Part shown: positions 11,803-25,400 of the stretch, one piece after another
Position numbering within the stretch: position 1 is the first letter of the stretch
How the letters are laid out: every line of letters begins with the position of its first letter
From: Phialophora verrucosa
Lineage: Eukaryota; Ascomycota; Eurotiomycetes; Chaetothyriales; Herpotrichiellaceae
Reading direction: 5' to 3'
Length of the DNA stretch: 64,000 nucleotides
Assembly: GCA_002099365.1 (NCBI GenBank)
Contig: MSED01000001.1
Location: 1,364,001-1,428,000, forward strand
The notes under the pieces: model-generated
Databases searched by the model: none
Seen by the model: the letters and a program-made list of their open reading frames with translations, nothing else
Told to the model about the DNA's origin: nothing
Translations under genes and position numbers: made by a program

Positions 11803-14800
11803 GTCCTTTAGTATAGTAGTCCTTAAGTAAGAACGTCCGACCGGGATAGGTCTATATTATATAATTCTAAGAGTAGAAATACTTCACCTTATCTAATAAT
11901 AACCCTATCGTTGGTCGAACGTAAAGTGGCCGTAAAACTAAGGTACGGGATAAAGTCGAGTATAGCTTAACTAGATTATTTACTCTATAAATCTATAGAC
12001 CACTAGAGCCCCTATTTTTCCACGTTTCGTGTGCTTATCTATCGTACTATCTCTATTATAGCCTACCCCACCCGCTGGAGCTAAGATACATTAGCTGTAG
12101 GAGGATACCGCCGTAGTAATTGCCTAAGAGTATTAGGACTACCCTAGCAGAATATACGGTACTAGAGTAAAAGGGAGCTTACTATAACAGCTACTGAAAC
12201 CCTTCAGTAAGTGTTTTAAGATACTTCGCTTTAGCGGCTATATACTAGACGATATTAACTTCGAGGATAATATATACCTTATTCGTATATAGCGGGCTTA
12301 TATCTTATTTAATCGGTAGAAGCGTAGTAGTCTTTAATTTTATCGAGATAAGTAAGGATACCTACGGCGAATAAGCCGGAAAATATCTAAGCTCTATTAA
12401 CCTAACTTAAAGGCTTAAAGAAGAATAACTTCGTATAGTACCTTAGTCGAGGCTAGCTATTACCTAATTAAAAAACTAAAACTTCTGAAATTTATATAAC
12501 TAGATAGTCTTTCCGCGACTCTAGATATTACGGTAAGACCTTAGCGTTTAGAGTAAAGTCTCTAGCGCGCAGCCTCCTAGTAAGATAGGTAAACCGAGCT
12601 AAGAGCTATTCTGTAGCAGATATACGGAGATTATCAGTCCAGCGATAAAGAAATCCGAGCGGAAAATCCTAATCAGCTATTAGCCGGCTGTAGACTCGGA
12701 ATTTTCGTAGATACTTCGCTAAAGAACTAATATCGCAGTAGTATAGTCGAGAGTACTCTAGTAAGAAATCGGATATTAGACTACCGCCTGTAGCTTATAC
12801 GTAAATCGCCTATATAGCTTAAAAAGTAAGCGCCTAAATAAAATATCGAGGTAGACGCCTTCCTACTATAAGACTAGGGTATTATTTTAGTAAGCTAGAG
12901 GCGTATAATCTAACTTCGCCGAAAGTTCTCTAACTTCTCTTAGAATTTCCCTAACCTCTTTATTAAAGCTAACAGCCGTTTTATACGAGTAATCGACTAA
13001 TCTCGCGGCCTAGGTTACTTCCTATACTATTAGAAGGACGCTTATAAAGATACTTTAGAATTTCTTTCTATAAGATATATAGGACGTTTTATATAGTGTC
13101 TATCTATAAAAGCTGAATAATATAGAGTAGGTAGGTAGATACTCCGCTAGGATAGGTAAGCTACTTAAGACCGACTAGCGAAGATCTAAATATAATATTA
13201 TTATCTATAGGCTTCTCTATACGCCCGACTAGAGGTATATCGATATTAATATAATAGAGGGCTAATCTAAATATAGGTAGATACTTATAGCGAGACGTTT
13301 AATTATCCCTATTAAGTATTATAATATATCCTCTTTAAAGTAAGATTTATAGATTATCTATTTAGCGAGGACTATAAGATATAAAGTTTAAATAGTGTAA
13401 AGATCTAGTCGAAATATAAAAGGTATCTAGTAAAGTAGTATAGTCGCCTAATTAAGGAAAAGGTAAGGTAGATAGTCGTATAAAGAGGTAAAATACCTAT
13501 CGATCGCGTTTAGGGAATCGTATTTAAGGCTTAGAATAAGTAAGAGTTGTGCTATCTACCTAGGACGGACCTCTTTTAGCTTTACCTAAAACTGCTATAG
13601 CTCGACCTTAAATAACGATATGTTTATTATCCGAAATAATATCCTTATCGTATAGAAATAGCGTTAAATAAGAAGCTAGATTATCGGTCTAGGTAGTATT
13701 GTTCTAGATAGATCTATACTATACGAGTATACTATAAAAGGGTAGTTAGATAAGGCTAGACTTTTTAACGAAGGGTACGGTTTAATATTATCTTCGAAGT
13801 AGGTTTTTCCGTATTCTATAAGTAAGGTCCGGGTATACTGAAGAAGAGTAAGTTAATAGTTCTTAGCGTAATGTTTTACTTCCTAAAGATCTCTAGTCTT
13901 CTCTACACTAGCTTTTTATTCTGATAGTTCGATCTTCCTTGTTATATCCGAGTTATTTAGCGGACCGATATATAAATAGCTGTAACGTTATCTATATCTA
14001 GAGCAGCGACTATAAGGATCTTATCGGTTATACTTAGCTTTTAGCTTTCGATAACGCGAATACGATAAAACCGCCCGAGCTCTCTTTTAAGATTAGTTAT
14101 TGTAGCTAAAACTTAGTAGAAGGTAAATAGAACTATATTCTTCGGCTTCGGATCTCGAGATTAGGTCGGTTATTAAGATGTCCTATATTCTATCTATAAT
14201 TAGCGGGTCGTGAATATGAGCGCTCTCGCCGCCGCCTAAGGTATTATATACGATAGGCGGTTTTCGTCGTCGAATAGAGAGTAGTATCTTCTCCTTCGAT
14301 CCTTATAAGAGATAGTAGTATACGCGACTAATAGAAAGACAGCGACTATATATTAGCTTACCTTTATTGCACCGTACTTTCAGTAACCGATATAGCTCGT
14401 AAGTTAGAATCGGCCGAGCCGGCGTAGGCGACACTCGAGATATAGCTCGATCTATCGATAGATTAAATATTAGATAATCTTAACTAGAAGCTAAGCACTT
14501 AATCTATAAACGAGGTTATAAGTTAAAGTGTTAAAGATCCTTGAGGAAAGTGAGCTAAGGCCTAAAGCTCGGCCGGTACCTTCTCCGGTCTTAACGCCGT
14601 CCGAGTATAGACGTAACCAGCTAGATCTCCTAGAACGAAAGCTAGGAAAGGTAGATAAGGAAGTCGTATATCGTAGGGATTTAAGTTAATATTACCGAAA
14701 TTTAATACTATAAATATCGTATTAGGGCCCGCTATATAAGCGGTGGGCAAGTGATATAAAGTTTTATCTATTATCGATATCTATCGGCTTTAGCTCTCTT

Positions 14801-14873
14801 TCGTTAAGCGCTGGTTTAGACACCGGAAAACGCTATAGCAACGTATAGTGATATCCGCCGTGCGGGATTTCAG
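11803..14873. other. RIP-mutated DNA with unrecognised coding-like traces
   Basis: Moderately mutated (GC islands remain). On the minus strand around 12.3-12.9 kb and 13.9-14.75 kb, frames with few stops can be read, including a 62-codon open frame at 14562-14750. I cannot assign these to a family. They could be one or two further dead genes lying between the hydrolase and transporter fossils, or old repeat sequence. Confidence 0.35.
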
Positions 14874-16345
14874 TTCGAGGAGGTTGCCGAGAAGCCTTTA
14901 AGCCCTTCCGACCTAACTGAAGAGGTAGTTATAAGTTATAGGGTGAAATACTTTAAGCCGAAGAATGGGACTATAGCAGCAGCAACGGCTCCCAAAGTTA
15001 GCTTTCTAGAAGAGGGCTTAAGAGTATAGCTAGTGGTGCTTAGGTCTAGTATCTTGTTAGGATGTTTATTTAGGTGGCTAAGTTTATTTAGGTAAGAGAA
15101 CTAAGTAGATATCCTATAAGGCTTTAACGGCTATCGATGCTAATAAGCACCTATACTAGAATATTTTAATCTTACTATAAAACTCACTAGCTTTCGGAAA
15201 AGTCGCCCTCGACTATCTTATAGATTAGATCTATATAAATATTTACTTAATATCTCGTAAGAATAATCTCGAGGAATCTTTTTGATCTATACGGGGCGAG
15301 GGTAAGAATCCCTTAACTATTTATAATAAGTAATATATAATTACTAACTATAGGACGCGAGGAAATAGATTCTTATTATTCCTAGTATAATAGTCTATAT
15401 TTTTTCCATTATAATAATAAGCCTATATTATAAATACTATTAGTTTCTCCTAGTAGAAGGTATTCTATATAGTCTAGCTACTAGATTTATTTTTACTCTA
15501 GCGGTATCTATTGTAGGTTACTATTTTCGGAGAAAGCGCGGCCTTACTATAGGAATTATTACGGCCGGATCATCCTTAGGCGGTATCTTACTACCGATAG
15601 CGTTAAAGAATAGCCTCTATAATCGTACTCTAATATTTACCTAAACTATTTATATTATCGGTATTATACTCCTTATACTTATAACTATCGCTTACGGTAT
15701 AGTTAAAGAACGCTTACCGCCTCGCCGAGGATAGTTCTTTATTTTCGAGGTATTTCGGATTCTAAGCTATACGATCCTTATAGTTGTAGTATTCTTTAGC
15801 CTATAGGCGTTATAGATTCTCTACTATTACGTTATTATCTTTTCTATAGAGGTAGTAGGTATAGGCCTAGTATTAGCCTTCTATATACTACTACTTATTA
15901 ACGGATACTCACTACTCGGGCGGATTATAACAGGATATCTTACGGATAGATTTAGCCGGCTTAACTCTCTCTTAATACTTTATGCCTTAAACAGCATACT
16001 CTTATTTAGTTAGACGAGGGTATATAGTATAGCCGGGACATTTATCTAGAGCTCTTTCTTCGGTTTCGCGTCCGGTACAGTAATATTAGTCTATCCTACT
16101 TCAATATCTTTAATGGCGGCTAAACCTTCTGATATCGGGGCTTATTTAGGTTAGGTATCTACTATAGTATTATTCGCTAATTTAACTAGAGCTCTAATCG
16201 CTAAAGCATTACTTAGAAGATATAGATTCGGGGTAGTAACGAAATTTACTAGTACCGCTATAATTATTACTTATATACTATTAGTAACCTCTCGGTTTTA
16301 CTAGGCTTAAGACTTACAGAAGAGAGTTTAGTTAAGTTATTAACA
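14874..16345 (+). pseudogene. MFS transporter, monocarboxylate-permease type, RIP-inactivated
   Basis: A frame readable from about 14874 gives a soluble N-terminus followed by LEEGLRV, stop, LVVL, matching the usual E-G-G-L-R-A-W start of the first membrane helix. After mutated sequence that may include an intron, it continues with helices and the signature GYYFRRKRGL then GIITAGSSLGG. Later helices include the run GRIITGYLTDRF (a conserved inter-helix loop) and FFGFASGT. Order and spacing fit the fungal monocarboxylate transporter-like family (12 helices, roughly 430-480 aa). Stops fall mainly at expected Trp or Gln sites. An upstream boundary at an AG near 14873 suggests a lost first exon. 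It is not functional. Confidence 0.8.
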
Positions 16346-16920
16346 CCGCTAAAAAGGGTAATAAAAAGGCTCTCTAGCAGCTAGTACGAGGGTAGGATAG
16401 CTATCTAACTATCATCGAAAATATTATTACACGAGGATTTATATCGTCGCCCTATTCGAATTGCTACCAGAATTAATACGTTTATTGTCGCTTAGGTTAA
16501 GCGGTCTACTCTAAGAAATTACCATCTGCTTCGGCTGTACGAGGGAGCCTAGGTTCTCCGTTGAGCAACGGCGTTCATTTCCCTACCGAGACGGATACTA
16601 TAACGACTTATATCACCTCTTCTCTTATCGCTTTTTCTTATATATTATTTATTCTATACTTTTATAGATAGTTCTAATTAAAGGTCTTCTTATAGTATTT
16701 AATATATTTATCGAGTTTAAAGCCCCTTTTTCGAGAGGAAGTTAAGCTATCTAAAATACTTCGTTAGTAACTAGTTTAATTATTAAGCTTAGTAATAAAG
16801 GAATAAATAGTAATTCCGAAATATCTACGCCTAGAGCGAAGCTTACTCTTAAGCTAAGTTCCTTTTCTAGTATATCGTATCGCGATCTAGACGAGAGAAG
16901 TTTAATATGCTTAACTAGAT
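16346..16920. other. RIP-mutated spacer
   Basis: AT-rich sequence following the dead transporter, with a somewhat GC-richer patch near 16.44-16.62 kb. No readable frame was recognised. Confidence 0.35.
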
Positions 16921-17440
16921 CGTCCTTAGATCGACCCGCGAGGATATTCGTTAATGCACCAACCGTTAACGTACCAATCCTGCCAGATCCTACATCGTTC
17001 GAGATAACCGCTTTCGGAGTCCCGGGGAAACGAGATAGTAGTATAGATAGATCAACCGAATGTGCGCCGAAAATCCTCCTAAATGCAAACTCCTGATTAC
17101 AAGTTCTATATTACGAGGGGGCCCTTATGCGGCCGCCCGCTCGGTGGGAAAAGGAAGGTTGAGCGAAGGAACGAAAGACCAGCCTCGTTGGCAAGGCTGG
17201 AGCACGTGACTACTGTAGACTGCGGTGCGTGACTCAATTGGAGGATATGGTCATAGGAGAGTTCCCTGTCACGTGCACGCTACCACACAATGCACGCCTT
17301 GCAGTTCATCATGGCTGTTGCGCAATTATTAATTATTTTGTAACCGCGCATCTGAATAAGCTGTTATTTTGCGATTATCGGCATGAATATATGACCATCT
17401 TATTAATATAATTCATAACCCTGTAAATGCCTCGGCGGAG
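16921..17440. other. Unmutated island inside the RIP block
   Basis: About 500 bp of normal composition with frequent CA and TG, including two CACGTG palindromes about 70 bp apart (near 17203 and 17270). A 60-codon plus-strand frame (17229-17411) is open but has no recognisable domain. On the minus strand a frame reading through about 17529-17409 ends in a basic tail (AARPRRNVAPPRHL) and stops just inside the island, so it may be the C-terminal end of a mobile-element protein. The island was either single copy when RIP acted or inserted later. Confidence 0.5.
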
Positions 17441-20400
17441 CAACGTTCCTCCGCGGCCTCGCAGCATACTGTTTAGCACCCTCCGCCTCTTCATCGCCGT
17501 CGGTAACGATGATTATCTCTTCTTTGCGTACTAGTGCTGTAGTAGAGGTCTTTAGTATACTGTCTTAGCGGTTAAAGCCTTCTTAAAGCTATTAGTTAGC
17601 CTATTTAGTATATATTATTTTATATTTTTAAGCCTGCCTTTTAAGGCGCTACTAGTCTCTTTATTATCGTCTTTATAATACTAACCGTTAGTTCTCTTCC
17701 TTCTAAAGCTGTTGTTACCGCTTAAGCTTAGCCTTTTAAGCTTACTTTTAATCTTTTTAGTATATCTAGTTTTAAAGTTACTATTTATTAAGAATATCTC
17801 GGACGCTAAGGAATATTCCGGCACTAAGGGTCTTATGTAGATAAGGAGATACTCGTATAGGAGAAGTATCCTTCTTCTATACTTTAAGTCTTGTGTTAAC
17901 TAAACGTTAAGGGTAGACTATAGATCGGATAGTTTCGGACAGTAATTACGTTAGTGTAGGGTTTTATTAGTACGATACCTTAAAAATTTACTTAAGGATA
18001 AAGTAATATATATTATTATTATTTCTTAAGATAATTTTATATATTATCTTAATTTATATTCTATTTAACTAATACTACTATAATCCTACTAAAAAACACG
18101 AGATATAACGCGTTAATTATAATATTTTAAATATCGCGTTAAGTACTTTTTAAGTTTTAGCTGTAATAATATTAGTAATAAACGCGCTAAGTGTTTTACT
18201 TATCAATAAGAGATTTATATAGGTAATAAAAGCCCGACCCGATACTAAATATCTTTAGATATTAACTTAAATCAAATAAATAATTATATATTATAATATA
18301 TTTAATTAAATATAATATATTTATACTTATTTATATTTAATAACACGAAAAGAAACGCGAAATATTAATTTAAACGCGTAATATTAAATATCGCGTTAAG
18401 TGTAATTTTAGTGTTACACCTTAGCGCTGTCCGATCTATAGTCTAGTAGTAAGTATAGTTAGTCTTTACTTTATTATTAATTAAATATTTTATAGCCTTA
18501 TAAAACTAATAGAAATATAAATTAAAGTTTTAAGATTTATTATAATAATATCTTAAGAGTATATAAAGGTAATATATATTTATTATTTATTATATCTTAT
18601 CTTAATCCTTATATTTATTTAAAACTCTCTCTTTAAACTTTATTTAATCTATTTTATTATACTCTATAAGCTCTTTATACCTCTCTTTCTCTATCTTTAA
18701 TATAAAATATATAGATCTCTAGATATACTTTTTATTATTTATTACTTAATTATACCTATATAGCTCTTTAAACTCTTTAAAGAAGGTAGTTATATTCCTT
18801 CTATTAAAGTATAGTAAGTTATCGCTCCTATTTAAGCTCTAAAGTATCTCTCTTATAGATATTACTATAGGAGGAGTATATATTAGCGGCGTTAAGATTT
18901 CCGGCGTTAATAATCCTTATATAATATCACTTACTATAGTAAATAATACTACCTTTCCTTTTCTATTTAAGGCCTTAAATAAAGCTATCTTTAGCCCCTT
19001 TATTAGTTTAATAAAATAAAATAAATATAAGTTTTATCTTCTTATATAAAGCGATCTAAACTCTAAATATTTATATATTTTATTATTTTTATATATATAG
19101 AAGATTATTTCTTTTAATAATTAATAATTACCGCTTTTTTAAATATTTATAAATAGTCTTAAGAGCTTTAGAGGATCCTCTCTCTTAATTTAATTCTAGT
19201 AATCTCTATTATTACTTATAGTTATTCCTTTATATCTGATTATTAAATCTCTCTTTATTAAATTTAGCTAATACTTTAATATTAACTCTTTATTAAATAA
19301 GTCTTTAGTCCTAAGTAACCTACTCTCTTTAAGAGCTTAGAGGGTATTAAGGTTAACTATATTCCTTTCTTTAAGTACTAGTCGTTAGTCTTAAGTTTTA
19401 ATCTTTTAAGTAGTTATTTAGTTATTAGTTTCCGCTTTATATAGTAATAGCTAATATATATAGCTAGAACCCTAAAAGAACACCTTAAGTAGCGGTCTCC
19501 TTAAATAGCTAGTATAATTTATAACCTACGCCTATATAGCGGGACGGACTTACTTAGCTAGTAATTTAAATAATTCCTCTATATAGCGGTTCTATATATA
19601 TAGCTAGCTTCTCTAGTTCTAGTTAATTAGTCAGTAAATAAATAAATAGTTAATTTAGTTAGTCCTCAGTCGTTTATAACGTTATATCGTTATTTTATCG
19701 TTTAGTCGTCTATCTAATCGTCCTGCCGCGCGCAGACTTACCCGCGTTACTATAGTCCGAATATTCTTAGGTAAATATTCTTATTAGAGGCACTAATAAA
19801 TTAGGGTAAGGCTTTATTACCATTAGGTAGAGGGTTATATAGCGGTAGGTATTATCTCTTCGTCTCCGGTATACTATATAGTAATAAATAGCTTTATAAA
19901 TAATAGTATTATATATTTTATTATCTATAGTATATATATATATTAAATACCTATAACTACTTTACTTATAATATATAGCGGAGGTATATAGCCTTACACT
20001 AAGGATTTAACTAATTAGATAGTATAGTTATCTATCTATATATTATATAGGTATATATAGCTAATTAGCGCTATAAATATTACTACCCTATTATAATATT
20101 AAAGAGTATATTAAGTTTCTTAATTATATAATAAAAAATAATAACGAAATAACTAGTATAATATTTCCTTATACTGATAATATTCCCGCTATATTTAGTA
20201 GATATAGTAATACTATTTCTAGTATCGCTAAAGGTTAATTATTTATTAAATTATCTATTTAAATACTAATTAAGGCGATTCGCGTTCTCGCTAAAGTTAA
20301 TACTTAAGCTATATATATCTTAATTATATATATAACTAAATACTAATAGTCTATAAATAAATATCTCTTTACTTACCTAGTTAATTAAGGCTTAAGTTAT

Positions 20401-22449
20401 TCTCTTCGACTTTAACTTCCTTAAGTTTAAAGCGTTTAGTAGTAGTAATAATAATAATTAAAAAATAAATTAATAAATATTATATATCTACTTATAGTAT
20501 ATTTATAGTATATCCTTTTTTTTTAAATTCTCTACTCTTAAAAGCTACTTAAAGCTTATATTAAGGATTCTATATAATTAGCTTAAATAGAGAAAACCCT
20601 TTAGAGGAATAAAACTTATTATCTTTTATTATTATTAGTTTTCCTTAATACTATTCTTTAAGAGCCTTTATAGATAGCTTAAGATTATTTTATTCTCCTC
20701 TACTATTCTCTCCTTCCCTAGTTATAACTTATTATAGTTAAAGCTATTCTTTTCTCTATCTCCGCTTTCGGGGGGTTACGAGCGGTTACCGGTTATCTTT
20801 TCTATTAGGTAAGATTAGGTGTATCTAGTAGGCTTCCTATATTAACCTTCTTTCTTATAGGTTATAAGAGGTTATAATTTATTCCCTTTCTTAAAGGGAA
20901 GGCTAGTATAATCTAGTAAAGAGAGAGGCGGCCTTACGTTATTATTCTTTCTTTATCTTCTTCGAGCGGTTATAAGCGGTTCCGACCTATTCTTTTAGCG
21001 GTAATAAGATTTAAATAAAGTAAGAGTAAGGTAAGGGTAAAGTAAAGGGAAAAACTTAAGGTAAACTTAAGGCTTTTTTATTAAGTTTTTATTATATAGA
21101 TCTAAGAGATTATAAATAGTTTTAATTTATCTCTCTAGTAGAGGTAAAATAAAGGTAAAATAAGAGTAAAGTAAAGGTAAAGTAAGAAAGAAGTTTTAAG
21201 CTTTCTTCTAAAATCTTAAGTTATAAATAGTTATAGCTTTCTATATATATATTTAAATATATATATTTTCTCTTTCTTTTAATTAATTTCTCTTTCTTCT
21301 ATATTATATTTTTTCTTTTTCTTATTTCTTTTTATAATTTATTATAATTATATTTTATAAAGAGATATATAAGCGCTTTAATAACTATATTTATATTATT
21401 CTTTATATATATCTTTATAATAGTTTCTTATAACTACTATAGTTATTAATTATTATAAAGGGATTTAATAATAAATAAACTATCTTTAATTAATATAATT
21501 TTATTAATAAGTAAGTTTTTTAAAATATTACTAATAAGAGTAAGATCTCTTATAACTACTTATAATTATACTAACTCTTAATTTTTAGAGCTATATATAT
21601 TTAAAAATAAAGTTTATTTAATTTAAATTAAGGGTAATAAGAATCTAAAGTATAAATATTATTTACTTTTCGGAACTATTTATAATTAACTATTTAATAA
21701 TATACTTTATATATAATACTTAACGTAATAAATTTAAAACCTATATTTCTTTTAGTATATTAAAGTATAAAGATAAGTTTACTCTTCTTTATAACTTATT
21801 ATAACTATACTAACCCTCTTTAGTTTATAAATATTATATATATTAATTAAAAGATATTAATTATAAATATACTATTATATATAAGTATAATATCTTATAC
21901 CCGCTTATAATTTATTAACTTTTCTAGCGATAACTAAAGAAGCGTCTACCTATACTCGCTTAACTACTATTAAGGATAAGTTTCGGGCTACTCGTAAAAT
22001 TATCATAATTATTTATAACTCTCTAAATAGTAAGAAGATAACTAAAGCCCTTACTAAATAACTAGTTATAACTTATCCCGCTAATACTATAAAGAGCTTC
22101 GCGCCGCTCTATAAGTATATTTATATTAATAATCGCGAAATAAGAAACCTTAACTAAAATAGGTTATAACTAATTTTAATATATTCCTTTAATATTTTAT
22201 AAATATTTTTAAGATAATAACTTTATAATAATAATAATACTAATAATATACTAAATTAATAAGACTAATTATAATAATTTATAACTTTATAGCGAGTAAA
22301 TATTAAGTTATTAAGAGATTAATAATAATAACTTATAATTTTATAATAAATAGGCTTAAGGCTATAAACTTAACTTATAGATAAATTTAAAATATATATC
22401 TTTACTTTAGCGGATTAAACTATAACTCTTTATAACTATTTTCTATCCC
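17441..22449. repeat. Heavily RIP-mutated repeats, mostly unidentified
   Basis: Apart from the MITE-like element at 17914-18445, I see no assignable element. A purine-biased low-complexity stretch at about 21.01-21.19 kb is built of repeated GGTAAAGTAA/GAGTAAAGTAA-like words and could be the simple-repeat tail of a retroelement. CA and TG are almost completely missing from most lines. Confidence 0.5.
17914..18445. mobile_element. MITE-like element with 14-bp terminal inverted repeats
   Basis: GACTATAGATCGGA at 17916-17929 is exactly repeated in inverted orientation at 18430-18443 (TCCGATCTATAGTC), and each end is flanked by TA (17914-15 and 18444-45). The 528-bp interior is AT-rich, has no coding frame, and contains several GCGTTA-like words. 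A TA target duplication with short TIRs would fit a Tc1/mariner-derived non-autonomous element. Because TA is very common here, the duplication alone is weak evidence; the 14-bp match is the main support. Confidence 0.55.
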
Positions 22450-25400
22450 GCGACTTAAATAGATATAGAGCCTCTTATAACCGCCCGCTATAGAAATAGT
22501 ATTACCTTAAGGACCCCTTCTACTTTATTTAATAATTTCTTATAAACCTTTATAACTATAGAGCCTTTATATTAATAAAGGTTTAGCTAAGGGGATATTC
22601 TTAAGCTAAACTAAGGTAAAAGTTCTATCTACTATAGTTAAGTCGCTATTACCTTTACCTCCTCTAGAGTTTTAAGGAGTTTCTAGTAGTTTCCTTACTA
22701 TATAAGGCTATAGAGAGGTATTCTTCTCTTCTTCTAGTTAAGGTAGTACTAAATAATATACTTTATTATTTATTATAGCTAGCTATAACTATATATAAAG
22801 AGAATATTAAGGACTCTCCTTTTATAAAGGAAGGTATTTAACTTAATCTTCTTAGTCCGAATCTATATTATAAAGGAGCTTAGCGCCTTTAGGAAAGTTA
22901 TATATAGTTTCTTTAAATTATATTTTATTAAGTAGAGTATTAAGGGTCTTTTATTAAATAGAACTAACTCTATATATTTAGTTTAGCTTTTATTCTATTA
23001 TTATTAGATTAGCTTCTTTTAAGTAGCCCCTTAAGGTCTTAAGTATAGTTCTTTCGGGCTAAGCTATACTTATTATAGTACTTTAGAATAAAAAGGGGTA
23101 GGGAGTATTCTTTTTAACTAGAGAAGTTTTATTATTATAGGGGTTATCCTTTATCTTATAGTTTACTATCTTATTATAGGGTATTATAGCTATATTATCT
23201 TATATTTCTCCTTTATAAACTAGCCTATAGAGGTATTATATATCTAAATAAGATAAGTAACTAGTTACCTTTCTATATATAGGTCTATTAAAGGTATTAC
23301 CGCTTTCTTTTTAAGAGTTAAGGCCCTTATCACTTTATATACTCCGGTTACGAACTAAAGCCTTTAGTTTTATATAATCTCTAAGCTCTTCTTAATTACT
23401 TTTAGTATAAAACCGAAGCCCTTTAGGTCTTATTAAATATTTAGCGTATAATTAAGTATAAGCTAAAGGATTATTAAGTAAATTAGCTAGGCCTATAGTA
23501 AACTTATTCTTTAGGTTAATTATATAATATAATTAAACACTAAAAGTTACGACTTAAACCGACCCTTAATATATTATAAGTATACTCTCTATTTTAGTTT
23601 TAAATCTACTTAAACACTTAGAATATAGATAGATATTTTCGCGAAGAGTTATAGCTTATCGATACATATTAAGGCCGCTATATTAAACCTTTTAAGCTTT
23701 CTCGTAAGGTAAATAAATTCGTATTTTTCTAAAGCGAACTTCGCTCTATAATAGGATATTTATTACTAGTATTTCTAGTAGATTCTTTTAAGTTTTATAT
23801 AGTTCCGCTTTATTAATTTACTATAGGTTAAAATATAAATATTATCTATAAATTTAATTAAAGAAATATAAAGCTTTTTATTATTAATCTTATTAAAGAG
23901 GTTAGCGATAAAGAAGAGAAAGATAATTAATAATACTAATAACCTTTAAAAGATTTCTTTAATTATATTAAAGTATAGTAACTCTTCTTTTATTATCTTA
24001 AAAGTAGTTATCCTTTCCTTTAGAAAGCTCTTTATTTAATTAATAATAAGGGTCGGAACCCTTTATATCTATAGGTTAAAGAAGCCTTAAGTAAAAGATA
24101 TTATTATATATTTTTATAATATCTATATAGAGTATTAAAGCTATTTATAAATTATTAAGAAGATTTTAGATTATATATACTTACTTTATAAGGAGCTAAA
24201 GTACTAAAGTAATTAATTTTCCCTTTTAAGCTTCTATCTATAAGTCTAAGAGAAGATAATAAGTTTCTATTAGTTCCGAGAGTCTTTAAGCTATTATAAT
24301 CTTAAGTATCTTATTTATTAAGTTTAGAAGAGTAATTAAGCGGTATACTTTAGTAAATATATAATCTACTTTATTCTACTTTTTAAGGATTAGTATAACT
24401 ATTTATTTTTACTCCTAAGAGTAGTACTTAAGTTATAATAAAGCTAAGAAGATATTTATAAATTTTAAGATTAGTTATAAAGCTATAGCCTTAAGGATTA
24501 AATTAAGGATTTAGTTAAGGCCTAGCGCCTTTTTACTTATAACGCTTTAGATTATAGCGGAGACTCTATCCTCCTTTACCTTATTTAAAATAAGTAAAGG
24601 ATTTAAATAAGTTAATAAATTAATATCGCTTATATCCGCTTATACTTCTACTAGAAAAAACTATTCTTAGAAGGTCTAGAATTTTTCTTAAAGTTTAGTA
24701 ACTATATTTTATATTTTATCTCTATTAATAGTATTAATCTCCGGGAGTTATAAGAGGCTTCTTATAGTTCCCGCCTATTTCGATTACTTATTAATCCTCT
24801 AAAGGTCTTCTAGAGTTTCTATTATCTTTATAATCTATTAACGGAATATTTATTACTTTATCTTATAGATAACTATAACCTTTTTATTTTTTATAACTCT
24901 TTATAGCTCTATAGGCTTCTTTATATTATTATAAAGGTAATTAAAGTATACTCTTTAATATTCTATAATAACTTATAAGTATACTAATATCTAATAGAAC
25001 TTATTATATTATAATACCTTTATTTATAGGATAGTTACCTTAATAACGCTTATAACTATTTATATAAAGTCGCTAACCGCTATATTAATCTATTCCTTAG
25101 TAGAGAGGGGGGCTAAAGAAGTATCCCTCTCCTTAAGGGCTTTAGTTAGTGCCTTTAAGTTAATCTTCTTCTAGTTTCTTCTTTAAGCGGTTATAGTAAG
25201 TTTTATCTATATTCTAATTACCGTCTCTATCGGTAAATAGTTTAAGGATTAAGCTAAATTTTATTTTATAATATATTAAAGAACTCTATAGAGGTATATA
25301 GTAAAGATAAAAGCTAGATTAATTATACTTATAAATCCCCTTTCGGCTTAAGTTACTAAACCCGAGAGGGTTATAAGAGATAATATATAATTTCGCGTAA

